NCBI GenBank assembly: GCA_965216335.1
Contig: OZ244154.1
Span: 1,550,001-1,614,000, forward strand
Source of the DNA: JAHEJE01 sp965216335
Lineage (GTDB): Bacteria; Pseudomonadota; Alphaproteobacteria; Rhizobiales; Aestuariivirgaceae
Length of the DNA stretch: 64,000 bases
Direction of reading: 5' to 3'
Below the pieces are notes generated by a model. It was not told the DNA's origin and searched no databases. It was given only the letters and a program-made list of their open reading frames with translations. This document shows positions 8,375-18,608 of the stretch, piece after piece. A program made the position numbers and the translations under genes. Every line of letters begins with the position of its first letter. Position 1 is the first letter of the stretch.

Positions 8375-9640
8375 ATGAGCGGACACTCATCCTACGAATT
8401 CTCCAATCCGGTCGTGAAATGGCTGGATTCGCGCCTGCCGATCGTTTCACTGGTCAAGGCCCAGGCGATGGATTTCCCGACGCCGAAGAACCTCAACTAC
8501 TGGTGGACCTTCGGCGGCATCCTGGCGATGATGCTGGTGGTGCAGATCATCACCGGCATCGTGCTGGTCATGCACTACACCCCGCATGTCGACCTCGCCT
8601 TCGACAGCGTCGAGCACATCCGCCGCGATGTGAACTATGGCAACATCATCCAGAAGATGCACGCCAACGGCGCCTCGTTCTTCTTCATCGCCGTCTACAT
8701 CCACATGTTCCGCGGCCTCTATTACGGTTCCTACAAGGCGCCGCGCGAGATTCTGTGGATGATCGGCGTGGCGATCTTCCTGGCCATGATGGCCACCGGT
8801 TTCATGGGCTACGTGCTGCCTTGGGGCCAGATGAGCTTCTGGGGCGCCAAGGTGATCACCAACCTGTTCTCCGCCATCCCGTTCTTCGGCGATCCGATCG
8901 TCACCTGGCTGTGGGGCGGTTTCTCGGTCGACAATGCCACGCTGCAGCGCTTCTTCTCGCTGCACTACCTGCTGCCGTTCGTGCTCGCCGGCCTTGTGTT
9001 CCTGCACATCTGGGCCCTGCACATTCCCGGCAACGGCAATCCGACCGGCGTTGAGGTGAAGTCGGGTCAGGACACCCTGTCCTTCCATCCCTACTACACG
9101 ATGAAGGACCTGTTCGCGATCCTGGTGTTCCTGCTGGTGTTCGCCGCCTTCATGTTCTTCTCACCGGACTATCTCGGCCATCCGATCAACTACGTCGAGG
9201 CCAACCCGCTGGTGACCCCGGCGCATATCGTGCCGGAATGGTACTACCTGCCGTTCTACGCCATCCTGCGCTCGGTCCCCGACAAGCTGCTCGGCGTTGT
9301 GGCGATGTTCGCATCGATCCTGATCCTGTTCATTCTGCCCTGGCTGGATACCTCCAAGGTGCGTTCGGCCACCTACCGGCCGATCTACCGGCAGCTGTTC
9401 TGGATCCTGGTCATCGTGTGCCTCGGCCTCGGCGTGTGCGGATCGCAGCCGGCCGAAGGCGGCTGGGTCATTGCATCGCGCCTCTTGACCGCCTGGTACT
9501 TCGCGCACTTCCTGATCTTCCTGCCGCTGCTCGGATTGTTCGAGACACCCAAGCCGCTGCCATCGTCGATCAGCGATGCGGTGCTGGCCAAGAATGCCGC
9601 GGCAACCACGGCGAAAGCCGTCGCCGAGCCGGCTGAATGA
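8375..9640 (+). CDS. petB: Cytochrome b subunit of the bc1 complex
   Basis: 421 residues, full-length bacterial cytochrome b fused with subunit-IV region (eight membrane helices). The quinol-site signature PEWY is present in VPEWYYLPFYAILRS. Paired histidines for the two b haems lie in the helices containing HYTPHVDLA (N-terminal half) and HYLLPFVLAGLVFLH. It is the ubiquinol-oxidising and proton-translocating core of complex III. The stop overlaps the petC start (ATGA), implying translational coupling. Confidence 0.98.
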   Translation: MSGHSSYEFSNPVVKWLDSRLPIVSLVKAQAMDFPTPKNLNYWWTFGGILAMMLVVQIITGIVLVMHYTPHVDLAFDSVEHIRRDVNYGNIIQKMHANGASFFFIAVYIHMFRGLYYGSYKAPREILWMIGVAIFLAMMATGFMGYVLPWGQMSFWGAKVITNLFSAIPFFGDPIVTWLWGGFSVDNATLQRFFSLHYLLPFVLAGLVFLHIWALHIPGNGNPTGVEVKSGQDTLSFHPYYTMKDLFAILVFLLVFAAFMFFSPDYLGHPINYVEANPLVTPAHIVPEWYYLPFYAILRSVPDKLLGVVAMFASILILFILPWLDTSKVRSATYRPIYRQLFWILVIVCLGLGVCGSQPAEGGWVIASRLLTAWYFAHFLIFLPLLGLFETPKPLPSSISDAVLAKNAAATTAKAVAEPAE

Positions 9641-10491
9641 GTGAGGCAATGAGCAAAGCAATGAACAAGATCATCAAGTTCCTCACCACCGCAGCCATCG
9701 CTGCCACGCTTACCACCGGTGTTGCGTTTGCTGCCGGTGACGGACCCAAGCTTTCAAAGGACATCGCCTTTTCCTTTGAAGGCCCGTTCGGCCGCTTCGA
9801 CCGTGGCCAGCTCCAACGCGGCTATCTGGTCTACAAGGACGTTTGCGCCGCCTGCCACTCCATGCGGCTGGTGTCGTTCCGCAACCTGTCCCAGCCCGGC
9901 GGCCCGGAGTTCACCGAAGACCAGGTGAAGGCCATCGCGGCCAGCTTTGAGGTCACCGACGGCCCCAACGACGAAGGCGAGATGTTCCAGCGTCCGGGCA
10001 TTCCGGCCGACCGGTTCCCGAGCCCGTTCGCGAACGAGCAGGCTGCCAAGGCCGCCAATGGCGGTGCCTATCCGGTCGACCTGTCGCTTGTCGCCAAGTC
10101 GCGCGAGGGCTGGCACTTCCCGTGGTACGTCTCGCCGTTCATCAAACTGGTCAAGGGCGGCGGCGGCGCTGAGTACGTCTACTCGCTGATGACCGGCTAC
10201 GGCGAAGCGCCGCACGGCGAGGAAAAGGAAGGCCTGCACTACAACCCCTACTTCCCCGGCGGCTGGCTGGCCATGCCCAACCCGCTGAACGAGGACGCGG
10301 TGGAATACGGCGACGGCACCACCGCCAGCGTCGACCAGATGGCCAGAGACGTGGCCGCCTTCATGGCCTGGGCATCGGAGCCCAAGATGGAAGAGCGCAA
10401 GCGCATCGGCTTCATGGTGATGATCTATCTCGCCGTGTTCACCGTGCTGATGTACCTGGTCAAGAAGAGCCTTTGGCGCGACCAGCACTGA
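9637..10491 (+). CDS. petC: Cytochrome c1 subunit of the bc1 complex
   Basis: 284 residues from the first ATG, which overlaps the petB stop. In-frame ATGs at 9649 (preceded by GTGAGG) and 9661 could also serve; all keep the signal peptide (IIKFLTTAAIAATLTTGVAFA). The haem c site CAACH is at residues 70-74. A C-terminal anchor helix (GFMVMIYLAVFTVLMYLV) holds the domain on the periplasmic face, with basic residues inside. It hands electrons to soluble or membrane cytochromes c. A strong terminator follows at 10520, closing the operon. Confidence 0.98.
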   Translation: MSEAMSKAMNKIIKFLTTAAIAATLTTGVAFAAGDGPKLSKDIAFSFEGPFGRFDRGQLQRGYLVYKDVCAACHSMRLVSFRNLSQPGGPEFTEDQVKAIAASFEVTDGPNDEGEMFQRPGIPADRFPSPFANEQAAKAANGGAYPVDLSLVAKSREGWHFPWYVSPFIKLVKGGGGAEYVYSLMTGYGEAPHGEEKEGLHYNPYFPGGWLAMPNPLNEDAVEYGDGTTASVDQMARDVAAFMAWASEPKMEERKRIGFMVMIYLAVFTVLMYLVKKSLWRDQH

Positions 10492-10519
10492 CATTGCCGT
10501 ACCAAGACTATTGTTGAAA

Positions 10520-10555
10520 ACAGGCCCGGACGCCAACCCGGGCCTGTCCGTTTTT
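10520..10555 (+). terminator. Rho-independent terminator of petABC
   Basis: ACAGGCCCGG and CCGGGCCTGT form a perfect 10-bp stem, followed by CCG and TTTTT at 10551-10555. It lies 29 bases after the petC stop. Confidence 0.93.
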
Positions 10556-10568
10556 GAGGAAAGCCAGC

Positions 10569-11435
<867 letters not shown>

Positions 11436-11624
11436 CAACGCATCTGTCGCTGCACCGGACGGTCATGGCTTGCTCAAAGCCCGATGGAGTGATATCTCTC
11501 GAGCGCGGATTGGAGGAGCCGGGATGGCCCCGCACGCGGGCCGTTTCGGCGGACAGCACGCGGCGCGCCGGGCGCCAGGGTGCAACCGGGGCATTTCGGC
11601 AGACATCAATTGGAGGTCGCGTAC

Positions 11625-12434
11625 GTGCTGTCGCTTAGCCAAGAGCACGGGCAAACCATTGCCCGCGGCGCCCGCAATCAGGCAAATGTCGTGTTTGCCC
11701 TGATGTACAAAGAGCTGAAGTTCAAACTCACCAAAGGCCGCCTGGGGCTTGTCTGGACAATCCTCGAGCCGGCCGCCCATATGATCGTCCTGTCGTCGAT
11801 CTGGTATCTGATCGGCCGCGAAACGATCGACAACGTGAGCGTGTTGCTGTTCATTTCCTCGGGACTTCTGCCCTTCATTCTCATCAGAAAGTGCCTGTCG
11901 AGCGTCGCGCGGGCAATCTACAAGAACAAGACGCTGCTCGACTATCAGCAGGTCAAGCCGATCGACGCTGTGGTTGCCAGCTTCGCCGTCGAAGTCCTCC
12001 TGCTACTGATTGCGACGGGTCTGCTCTATGCATGCCTGGGCTGGTTCTTTGGCTTCTATCCCGAAATTCCGCGGCCCCTTGAGGCCATCGCGATTCTCTT
12101 CGTGACAGCCGCGTGTGGATTTGGACTGGGATTGACCGTTGCCGTTCTCGGCAGTTTCGATGAAGGTGTGTTCAACTTCGTGAACATTCTCTCCAGACCG
12201 CTGCTGTTCATCTCTGCCGTATTCTACGCCGCAAACCAACTACCGCTGGCGATCATCGAGTACCTGAGATGGAACCCGTTTCTGCAGTTCATTGAATTTT
12301 ACAGGTACCACTTCCTCGGGACTCACATTTTTTCAAAGGCGGACCTCGCCTACATCCTGTTCTTTTCATTCGGCATATTCACCTTTTCGCTGATCCTCTA
12401 CTACTCCAACAGATACAGTATTATTCAGCGATGA
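11625..12434 (+). CDS. Capsular polysaccharide ABC-2 exporter permease (KpsM-like)
   Basis: 269 residues from GTG 11625, chosen because GGAGG lies nine bases upstream; a longer GTG start at 11580 lacks a site. An ABC-2 membrane domain with six hydrophobic spans. The N-terminal amphipathic segment (FALMYKELKFKLTKGRLGLVW) followed by the first span is characteristic of KpsM/RfbA-type permeases. It should form the channel that exports lipid-linked or capsule polysaccharide across the inner membrane with the ATPase encoded next, whose start overlaps its stop (ATGA). Confidence 0.9.
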   Translation: MLSLSQEHGQTIARGARNQANVVFALMYKELKFKLTKGRLGLVWTILEPAAHMIVLSSIWYLIGRETIDNVSVLLFISSGLLPFILIRKCLSSVARAIYKNKTLLDYQQVKPIDAVVASFAVEVLLLLIATGLLYACLGWFFGFYPEIPRPLEAIAILFVTAACGFGLGLTVAVLGSFDEGVFNFVNILSRPLLFISAVFYAANQLPLAIIEYLRWNPFLQFIEFYRYHFLGTHIFSKADLAYILFFSFGIFTFSLILYYSNRYSIIQR

Positions 12435-13468
12435 TCGAACTGCAGAACGTCACCAAGTACTACACCACGCCGCACGGGCGCCACTACGTGCTGCGTGATG
12501 TGAGCGTTCATATCCCCAAGCAGACCAAGGTTGCTGTTTTGGGCATGAACGGCGCCGGCAAATCCACGCTGCTGCGCCTCATTGCCGGGGTCGACGTCCC
12601 GAACGGCGGCACCATTACCAGAAACGGCAAAATCTCCTGGCCGATGGGCCTGGCCTCCTGCCTGCAGAGAACCATGACCGGCCTGGAGAATGCCCGGTTC
12701 GCCTGCCGCATCCAGGGAGCATCACGGTCCGAGACGAAGCGGGCTTTGAACTACGTGAAGAATTTCTCCGAGCTTGGGGACTACTTCGACATGCCGGTGA
12801 AGTCCTACTCTTCGGGTATGCGCGCCCGTCTGCAGTTCGCCATTGCCATGGCCTTTGATTTCGACTGCTACCTGATCGATGAACTGACAGCCGTTGGCGA
12901 TCAGTCCTTCCGCAACAGGAGCGAGCAGGCGTTCCGCGACAAACGTCACAAGGCGTCGTTCATCAAGGTTTCACACAATCTCGGCGAACTGCTGAAAGAC
13001 TGCGACGCGGCCCTGATCCTTCACAACGCCAAACTGCGCTACTATCCCTCGATGACCGAGGCGGTGGACATCTACCGGTCCATGCTGGAGGACAAGCAGA
13101 AGCAGCGCCAGCAGAAACGCAAAGCGGCCTTGCAGGCCAAAGCCGGCAACGCCGAAGCTTCATCGCAAGCACCGCAAGGCAAGATGACCCAGGAAGACAA
13201 GGATGCACGCTGGCTTGCAAAAGCACAGGAAAACCGGATGAAGCGGATTGCAGCCCGCAGAAAGGCCGCCGCAGCGAAGGGGTCGGGCGCTCAGCACGGT
13301 CTCACAAACAGCGCCGCCGTTCAGCGCCGAAGAAACAAGAAACTGCAACCGCAGGAGACCCGCCCGCCGGCCGCACTGCCGAAAAACAGCAAAGGGGCAA
13401 AGCCTCGCCCGTTGACGTCGCGCGGCCATGCGCCTGCGCCGATGGCCCCAAGGCTTGTCCGGCGTTAG
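12431..13468 (+). CDS. Capsular polysaccharide ABC exporter ATPase (KpsT-like) with basic C-terminal extension
   Basis: 345 residues. The ATPase part is about 215 residues, normal for KpsT: Walker A GMNGAGKST (38-46), signature YSSGM (126-130), Walker B with CYLIDE (146-151). It powers the KpsM-like permease. After about residue 217 comes an unusual extension of some 125 residues, rich in Lys, Arg, Ala, Gln and Pro (KQKQRQQKRKAA, then basic low-complexity). The ordinary family ends near 220, so this tail is extra. It may bind the inner leaflet or nucleic acid, but nothing in the sequence decides that. The start overlaps the permease stop. Confidence 0.92.
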   Translation: MIELQNVTKYYTTPHGRHYVLRDVSVHIPKQTKVAVLGMNGAGKSTLLRLIAGVDVPNGGTITRNGKISWPMGLASCLQRTMTGLENARFACRIQGASRSETKRALNYVKNFSELGDYFDMPVKSYSSGMRARLQFAIAMAFDFDCYLIDELTAVGDQSFRNRSEQAFRDKRHKASFIKVSHNLGELLKDCDAALILHNAKLRYYPSMTEAVDIYRSMLEDKQKQRQQKRKAALQAKAGNAEASSQAPQGKMTQEDKDARWLAKAQENRMKRIAARRKAAAAKGSGAQHGLTNSAAVQRRRNKKLQPQETRPPAALPKNSKGAKPRPLTSRGHAPAPMAPRLVRR

Positions 13469-13503
13469 CCGCCGACAGATAGGAAGAATTGGAAGTCCAG
13501 CAT

Positions 13504-14574
13504 ATGTACAGGTGGCTATTCTTGATCCTGGTGATTGTGCCGATGAGTGTGCTCACGGTGTATGAGCTGTTCTTTGCAACCGACCGTTACGAAAGTGTCG
13601 CCTCAGCGATCATCACCGAGGAAAGGTCAGGCGGCACGGCCATCGATCTGTCATTCCTCGGTGTGGCTAACCCTGCCGCCGACCGCGACGCCTATACCCT
13701 GAAGGAGTTTGTCGAGTCCGTCGACATGCTGAAATACATCGGTGCTGTGTCAGGCGTGCGTGAGCATTATTCCCGCGACGGCGTCGACTATTTTTCCAAA
13801 TTGGACGCCGGTGCGCCGATCGAGGAATTTCACGACTACATGGCGGAAATGATCGCCATCGATTTCGATCAGGAAAGGAAGCTGCTGTCGTTTTCCGCCC
13901 AAGCCTTTGATCCCCAATATGCCCAACAGCTTCTGAAAACCATTCTCGCCCGCAGCCAGCAGTTCATCGATGCCCTGAACGAACAGGTCACGCGCGATCA
14001 GATGTCGTTCTTCGACAAGCAGATCGTTGAATCGCAGCAACGCCTGAACAAGGTGAAGCAGAAACTGATCGACTTCCAGATCGAGAACAAGATCCTCACC
14101 GTAGAAGGCGACACAGAGACCATCATGGCGACGATTGCCTCGCTGGAGCGAGCATTGGCGCAGAAGCGGTCCGAGCTGAACGCCCGCCTGAAGGTTCTCT
14201 CTCCAACCGCCCCGCAGCTGACAACCCTGCAGCTGGAGATCGCCTCTCTGTCGGCGCAGATTTCCGCTGAAAAGGAACGTCTCGTCGGCTCGTCCGGCTC
14301 CAGCCTGAGCCAATTGGGATCTGAGTTCCGTGAAATCCAGGTCGAGCTTGATTTTGCAACCGAGGTCTACAAGACCAATCTGACCGCCCTGGAGCAGGCT
14401 CGCGTAGAGGCGGCACGCCGTTTGAAATTCCTCGTCATCGTCTCCCAGCCATCGCTGGCCGAGAAGTCAGAGTATCCCGACCGCTTGTATATCCTCGTCA
14501 CGGCGGCCATAGTCTTCCTCGGTCTGTTTGCCCTGGTCTCGCTGATTGTGTCTATTATGCGCGAACACAACTAG
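13504..14574 (+). CDS. Capsule export inner-membrane protein (KpsE/PCP-3-like)
   Basis: 356 residues from ATG 13504; a TTG at 13489 with AGGAAG four bases upstream is an alternative start. One N-terminal membrane helix (YRWLFLILVIVPMSVLTVYELFF), a large periplasmic part with a long coiled-coil stretch (about 165-300), and a C-terminal membrane helix (LYILVTAAIVFLGLFALVSLIV). This two-helix/coiled-coil layout is that of KpsE/CtrB proteins, which bridge the ABC exporter to the outer-membrane translocon. No outer-membrane partner (KpsD) is in the window. It is 35 bases downstream of the ATPase and 17 before gmd. Confidence 0.85.
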   Translation: MYRWLFLILVIVPMSVLTVYELFFATDRYESVASAIITEERSGGTAIDLSFLGVANPAADRDAYTLKEFVESVDMLKYIGAVSGVREHYSRDGVDYFSKLDAGAPIEEFHDYMAEMIAIDFDQERKLLSFSAQAFDPQYAQQLLKTILARSQQFIDALNEQVTRDQMSFFDKQIVESQQRLNKVKQKLIDFQIENKILTVEGDTETIMATIASLERALAQKRSELNARLKVLSPTAPQLTTLQLEIASLSAQISAEKERLVGSSGSSLSQLGSEFREIQVELDFATEVYKTNLTALEQARVEAARRLKFLVIVSQPSLAEKSEYPDRLYILVTAAIVFLGLFALVSLIVSIMREHN

Positions 14575-14591
14575 GGTCGAGACGCAACGGC

Positions 14592-15662
14592 ATGCCGAAC
14601 AAGAAAGCGCTGATAACGGGAGCGACCGGGCAGGACGGCGCCTACCTGGCCGAGTTCCTGCTTGCCAAGGGATACGAGGTGCATGGCGTCAAGCGGCGTT
14701 CCTCGTCCTTCAACACCGACCGCATCGATCATCTCTACCGCGATCCGCATGAGCAGGACGTCCGGTTCTTCCTGCACTATGGCGATTTGACCGATGCGAC
14801 GAACCTGATCCGCCTCATTCAGGAAGTACGGCCGGATGAGATCTACAACCTGGCCGCCCAGAGCCATGTCCACGTAAGCTTCGAGACGCCCGAGTACACC
14901 GCCAACGCCGACGCCCTGGGGGCGTTGCGCATCCTTGAGGCGCTGCGCATTCTCGGACTGGAAAGGACCACCCGCGTCTACCAGGCCTCGACATCGGAGA
15001 TGTACGGCAACAGCGCCGAGACACCGCAGAACGAAACCACGCCGTTCCGGCCCCGCTCGCCCTACGCTGCCGCCAAGCTCTACGCCTACTGGATCACCGT
15101 CAACTATCGTGAAGCCTATGGCATGCACGCCTCCAACGGCATCCTGTTCAACCATGAAAGCCCGATCCGCGGCGAAACCTTCGTGACCCGCAAGATTACC
15201 CGCGCGGTCGCCGCCATTGAGCACGGCCTGCAGGACGTGTTGTGGCTCGGCAATCTCGACGCAAAGCGCGACTGGGGCCACGCCAGGGACTATGTCGAAG
15301 GCATGTGGCTGATCCTGCAGCAGCCCGAGCCGGACGATTATGTTCTGGCCACCGGAGAGACCCATTCGGTGCGCGAGTTCGTCGAGCGGGCCTTCGCCTG
15401 CGCCGGACGTACGATTGAATGGCGCAGTCAGGGTGTCAACGAACACGGTGTCGATGCCGCAAGCGGCCAGACGCTGGTCAGGATCGATCCGCGCTACTTC
15501 CGCCCGACAGAGGTCAACCGGCTGCTCGGCGACGCCAGCAAGGCCAAGGCCAAACTCGGCTGGTCGGCAAAGACGACCTTCGCCGACCTGGTGAAAGACA
15601 TGGTCGACGCCGACCTCAAGGCGGTCCTGCACGAGGCCGGCCGCAAGGACCGGCACGGCTGA
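14592..15662 (+). CDS. gmd: GDP-mannose 4,6-dehydratase
   Basis: 356 residues, an extended SDR enzyme that turns GDP-mannose into GDP-4-dehydro-6-deoxy-mannose, using bound NADP. Features: GATGQDG (10-16) cofactor loop, the STSEMYG segment with the catalytic Thr/Glu, and the YAAAK pair of catalytic Tyr and Lys. NHESPIRGETFVTRKI is a signature of Gmd. It sits between the capsule exporter and the fucose synthase, so the product most likely feeds a fucose-containing surface polysaccharide. Confidence 0.97.
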   Translation: MPNKKALITGATGQDGAYLAEFLLAKGYEVHGVKRRSSSFNTDRIDHLYRDPHEQDVRFFLHYGDLTDATNLIRLIQEVRPDEIYNLAAQSHVHVSFETPEYTANADALGALRILEALRILGLERTTRVYQASTSEMYGNSAETPQNETTPFRPRSPYAAAKLYAYWITVNYREAYGMHASNGILFNHESPIRGETFVTRKITRAVAAIEHGLQDVLWLGNLDAKRDWGHARDYVEGMWLILQQPEPDDYVLATGETHSVREFVERAFACAGRTIEWRSQGVNEHGVDAASGQTLVRIDPRYFRPTEVNRLLGDASKAKAKLGWSAKTTFADLVKDMVDADLKAVLHEAGRKDRHG

Positions 15663-15693
15663 TGCCGGCGGCGTGCGAACATCCGGTCGGCCC

Positions 15694-16668
15694 ATGAGCG
15701 CCGCGGCTCAGGCATTCTCCCTGGCCGGCAAGCGGGTGTGGGTGGCCGGTCACACGGGCATGGTCGGATCGAGCCTGGTGCGCCGCCTGGCCGGCGAGGA
15801 CTGCCAGGTCATCACCTGCGGGCGTGCAGATGCCGACCTGCGGCGCCAGGGCGAGGTCGAGGCCTGGATGGCCGACGCCCGGCCCGATGTCGTGCTGATC
15901 GCCGCCGCCAAGGTCGGCGGCATTCTGGCCAACGACACCTACCCGGCCGACTTCCTCTATGACAACCTGATGATCGAGGCCAACATCATCCACACGGCCC
16001 ACACCCTGGGTGTCGGGAAACTGATGCTGCTCGGCTCAAGCTGCATCTACCCGCGCCTCACCGCTCAGCCGATGGCAGAAGATGCCCTGCTCACCGGCCC
16101 GCTGGAGCCGACCAACGAATGGTACGCCGTCGCCAAGATCGCCGGCATCAAGCTGTGCCAGGCCTACCGCCGCCAGCACGGCTGCGATTTCATTTCAGCC
16201 ATGCCGACCAACATGTACGGCCCGCATGACAATTACGACCTGAAGACCTCCCATGTGCTGCCGGCCCTGATCCGCAAGGCCCACATGGCCAGGCAGGCCG
16301 GCGCCGGCGAGTTCGTCATCTGGGGCAGCGGCACGCCACGCCGCGAGTTCATGTATGTCGATGATTGCGCCGATGCCCTGGTGCACCTCGTCAAACATTA
16401 TTCCGGCATGGAGCACGTCAATGTCGGCACCGGCAGCGACGTGACCATAGAGGAGGCCGCCCGCCTGGTTCTCAAGGTGGTCGGCTTTAAGGGCAGACTG
16501 GTCAAGGACACCACCAAGCCCGACGGCATGCCGCGCAAGCTGCTGGACGTCGGCCGCCTGACCGCCTCCGGCTGGACCGCCAGTATCGGCCTGGAGGACG
16601 GCCTGCGCAGGGCCTACCGGTGGTTCCTCGACAACGAAGCCGAGATCGCCGCCCGCTGGCCGGCCTGA
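15694..16668 (+). CDS. fcl: GDP-L-fucose synthase
   Basis: 324 residues, an SDR epimerase/reductase that converts the Gmd product to GDP-L-fucose with NADPH. Features: AGHTGMVGSSLVRRL cofactor loop, LLGSSCIYPRLTAQPM, the catalytic YAVAK, and TNMYGPHDNYD. ATG 15694 matches family N-termini; a GTG at 15673 is less likely. It follows gmd by 31 bases and is the last gene before a terminator at 16854. Together with gmd it defines a complete GDP-fucose branch from GDP-mannose. Confidence 0.96.
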   Translation: MSAAAQAFSLAGKRVWVAGHTGMVGSSLVRRLAGEDCQVITCGRADADLRRQGEVEAWMADARPDVVLIAAAKVGGILANDTYPADFLYDNLMIEANIIHTAHTLGVGKLMLLGSSCIYPRLTAQPMAEDALLTGPLEPTNEWYAVAKIAGIKLCQAYRRQHGCDFISAMPTNMYGPHDNYDLKTSHVLPALIRKAHMARQAGAGEFVIWGSGTPRREFMYVDDCADALVHLVKHYSGMEHVNVGTGSDVTIEEAARLVLKVVGFKGRLVKDTTKPDGMPRKLLDVGRLTASGWTASIGLEDGLRRAYRWFLDNEAEIAARWPA

Positions 16669-16971
16669 TGCCTGCGGCAGTGACGGTTCGTTTTCCGCCG
16701 GATGACGCCGCTGTTACAGCAACAAATTTCTTGACGGCGTTTGGCCGCGACGTGACGGATGTCACATCGCCCGGCGCCGGGGCGGGCTATACCCATAGTC
16801 ACACAGCCGGAACCCCACATCGCCCCTCCCCTCTGCTGAACCGGCTGACATTCAAGACCCCGCTCCCCCCGGCGGGGTCTTGCCTTTCTGTCTCCCAATT
16901 GTGCCAAAGGAAGTAAATGTTGGTCCATTTGATGGATTGGCTTGAATCGGCAGACAGTGTAACCGGCATAC
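16669..16971. other. Intergenic stretch after the capsule genes
   Basis: 303 bases with no convincing gene. It holds the terminator at 16854-16889 and, just after it, the probable promoter/leader of the LysE-type gene. The first 180 bases show only short unmatched motifs. Confidence 0.7.
16854..16889 (+). terminator. Terminator downstream of capsule/fucose genes
   Basis: AAGACCCCGC and GCGGGGTCTT form a perfect 10-bp stem around a C-rich loop, followed by GCCTTTCT. It is 186 bases after the fcl stop and before the next plus-strand gene. Confidence 0.8.
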
Positions 16972-17553
16972 ATGCTGTCGTTCGCTCTCGCTGTCTTCTT
17001 CCTGATCATCACGCCCGGCCCCGGCGTGCTGTCGGTCGCCGGCGTCGGTTCGGCCTTCGGTTTGAAAGCCAGCCTGCGCTACATGACGGGCTTGTGGGCC
17101 GGCAATTTGTTCGTCGGCATCGCCGTTGTCACCGGCCTGGCGGCCCTCGTCCTGTCGGTTCCCTATGTGCGCGGCGTGCTGCTCGTCGCCTCCGCCATCT
17201 ACCTGCTCTACCTCGCGGCAAAAATCGCCCTGGCCGGCTCGAAGATCGCCTTCATCCACCCCGAGGAGGCGCCGGGCATCCTAAACGGCATCACCCTGCA
17301 ACTCATCAATCCCAAGGCCTACGCCGTCAACACCACCCTGTTCACCGGCTTCGCCTTCATGGCCGACAACCTGCTGGCCGAAACACTGATCAAGTTCGCG
17401 CTGCTGAACGCCATCTGGATTCCCATCCACGTCGCCTGGTCCTGGGCCGGCGCCACCCTGCGCCGCCTCGACCTGCCGGCCAGAACCCAGCGGATGATCA
17501 ACATCCTCATGGCGCTGGCCATGCTGCTGGTCGTCGCCCTGGCATTGGTGTGA
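16972..17553 (+). CDS. LysE/RhtB-family amino-acid exporter
   Basis: 193 residues with about six membrane spans. The N-terminal ITPGPG motif in the first span is the LysE/RhtB hallmark, and LQLINPKAYAVN is the usual second motif (QLxNPKxx). Such proteins export lysine, homoserine, threonine or similar solutes by proton antiport; the substrate cannot be predicted. Slightly short at the N-terminus compared with typical 205-210-residue members, so the ATG at 16972 may be a few codons downstream of the real start, but no better start is visible. No regulator is adjacent. Confidence 0.85.
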   Translation: MLSFALAVFFLIITPGPGVLSVAGVGSAFGLKASLRYMTGLWAGNLFVGIAVVTGLAALVLSVPYVRGVLLVASAIYLLYLAAKIALAGSKIAFIHPEEAPGILNGITLQLINPKAYAVNTTLFTGFAFMADNLLAETLIKFALLNAIWIPIHVAWSWAGATLRRLDLPARTQRMINILMALAMLLVVALALV

Positions 17554-17766
17554 GGCAGCCGTGGCATGGTCTCGCACTACGGCTGCGGTACGCTCCGGCA
17601 ATCAGCCCGGCGACAAGCCGCACCTGGCGCGCGGACAACTTGGCACGACGGGCCATCTATGCGAAATGTTCAGCGCAGACAGGTTCTTCCGTGTTGAATG
17701 TGTTGAATTGACATCCGCAATGTTGGGATCAATCAGCATTGCGCATGGCAATGGGACGAGTTGACT

Positions 17767-18330
17767 ATGATAATTTTCGTAAGCGGCGATGTTGGCGCGG
17801 GCAAGTCTACCATCGCGAAGTGCCTGGCCGAGGAGTTCGACTGCCACTACTACGAGGCCGACATTGTCAAAGGCGAGGTATACCGCCAGGATCCAAACTA
17901 TGAACGGAACTACCGGGAGGGAATAGAGTTTTCCATGGAGACCCGCGCCAAGGTCTACAAGCGCGTGATCGAGGATCTCGAGGCCCTGAGAGACGATCAT
18001 GAGTGCGTGGTCGTCGATGAGGTGCTCTATACACGCAAACTTCGCCAGCCGCTCTACGAAGCCGCCGAGCGGCTTTTCGGTTCGTTCATCGTCGTCTGGG
18101 TTCGCGCCGACGAAGATGTGGTACTGGAACGCCTGCGCTCGAAAAAGCGTGTGGGGCATCTGCTGGATGACCCGGTTCCGATGCACAACACGATCAAGGA
18201 GGAGTTTCAGGAGTTCAATCGCAGTGTCATCTTCTGCAGCAACAACAGCACGCCTCATGAGGCGATAGCCCATTTCAAGCTCCTGGTTCGCGGCGCGATG
18301 CGGCTCGCCGGCCGGCTGCCTGCGGGTTAG
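17767..18330 (+). CDS. P-loop small-molecule kinase-like protein
   Basis: 187 residues. Walker A is GDVGAGKST at the very N-terminus, followed by an AAA_33/nucleoside-kinase-like fold. ATG 17767 was chosen; a TTG two codons earlier is the alternative. A Walker-B-like VVVDEV lies near residue 85, and a basic lid-like stretch (RLRSKKRVGHLL) near 120-132 could bind phosphate. The substrate is unknown. It lies upstream of fructose-1,6-bisphosphatase with a 278-base gap containing no clear gene or terminator, so an operon is possible but not shown. Confidence 0.65.
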   Translation: MIIFVSGDVGAGKSTIAKCLAEEFDCHYYEADIVKGEVYRQDPNYERNYREGIEFSMETRAKVYKRVIEDLEALRDDHECVVVDEVLYTRKLRQPLYEAAERLFGSFIVVWVRADEDVVLERLRSKKRVGHLLDDPVPMHNTIKEEFQEFNRSVIFCSNNSTPHEAIAHFKLLVRGAMRLAGRLPAG

Positions 18331-18608
18331 AGCCTTTTGTGGCAATACCGAGCCATTTGATGGGTCAAATGCGTTCAGCCCGGCAAGCCATGTCGCGCGG
18401 GCGCGATGCGGTGTATCGGGCAAGCGGCATGGCGCACCGGATGGGCAATTTGGCCCACCGAAGGCCGGCTTGCGGGGCGGCCTGCCACAGCTACCTTTCT
18501 CAAACGCGCTGGACGCAAGTGCTGCCGGCAAGACAAGCACCGCGATCCACGCCTGAATGACAGCGTCTTACGCTTTCGCCCGCAACGGCAAGAAACAGGA
18601 ATGACCAA

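Noticed and set aside
18339..18560. A 73-codon frame between the kinase and fbp
   Set aside because: No ribosome site, composition like translated intergenic DNA, and no similarity I recognise.
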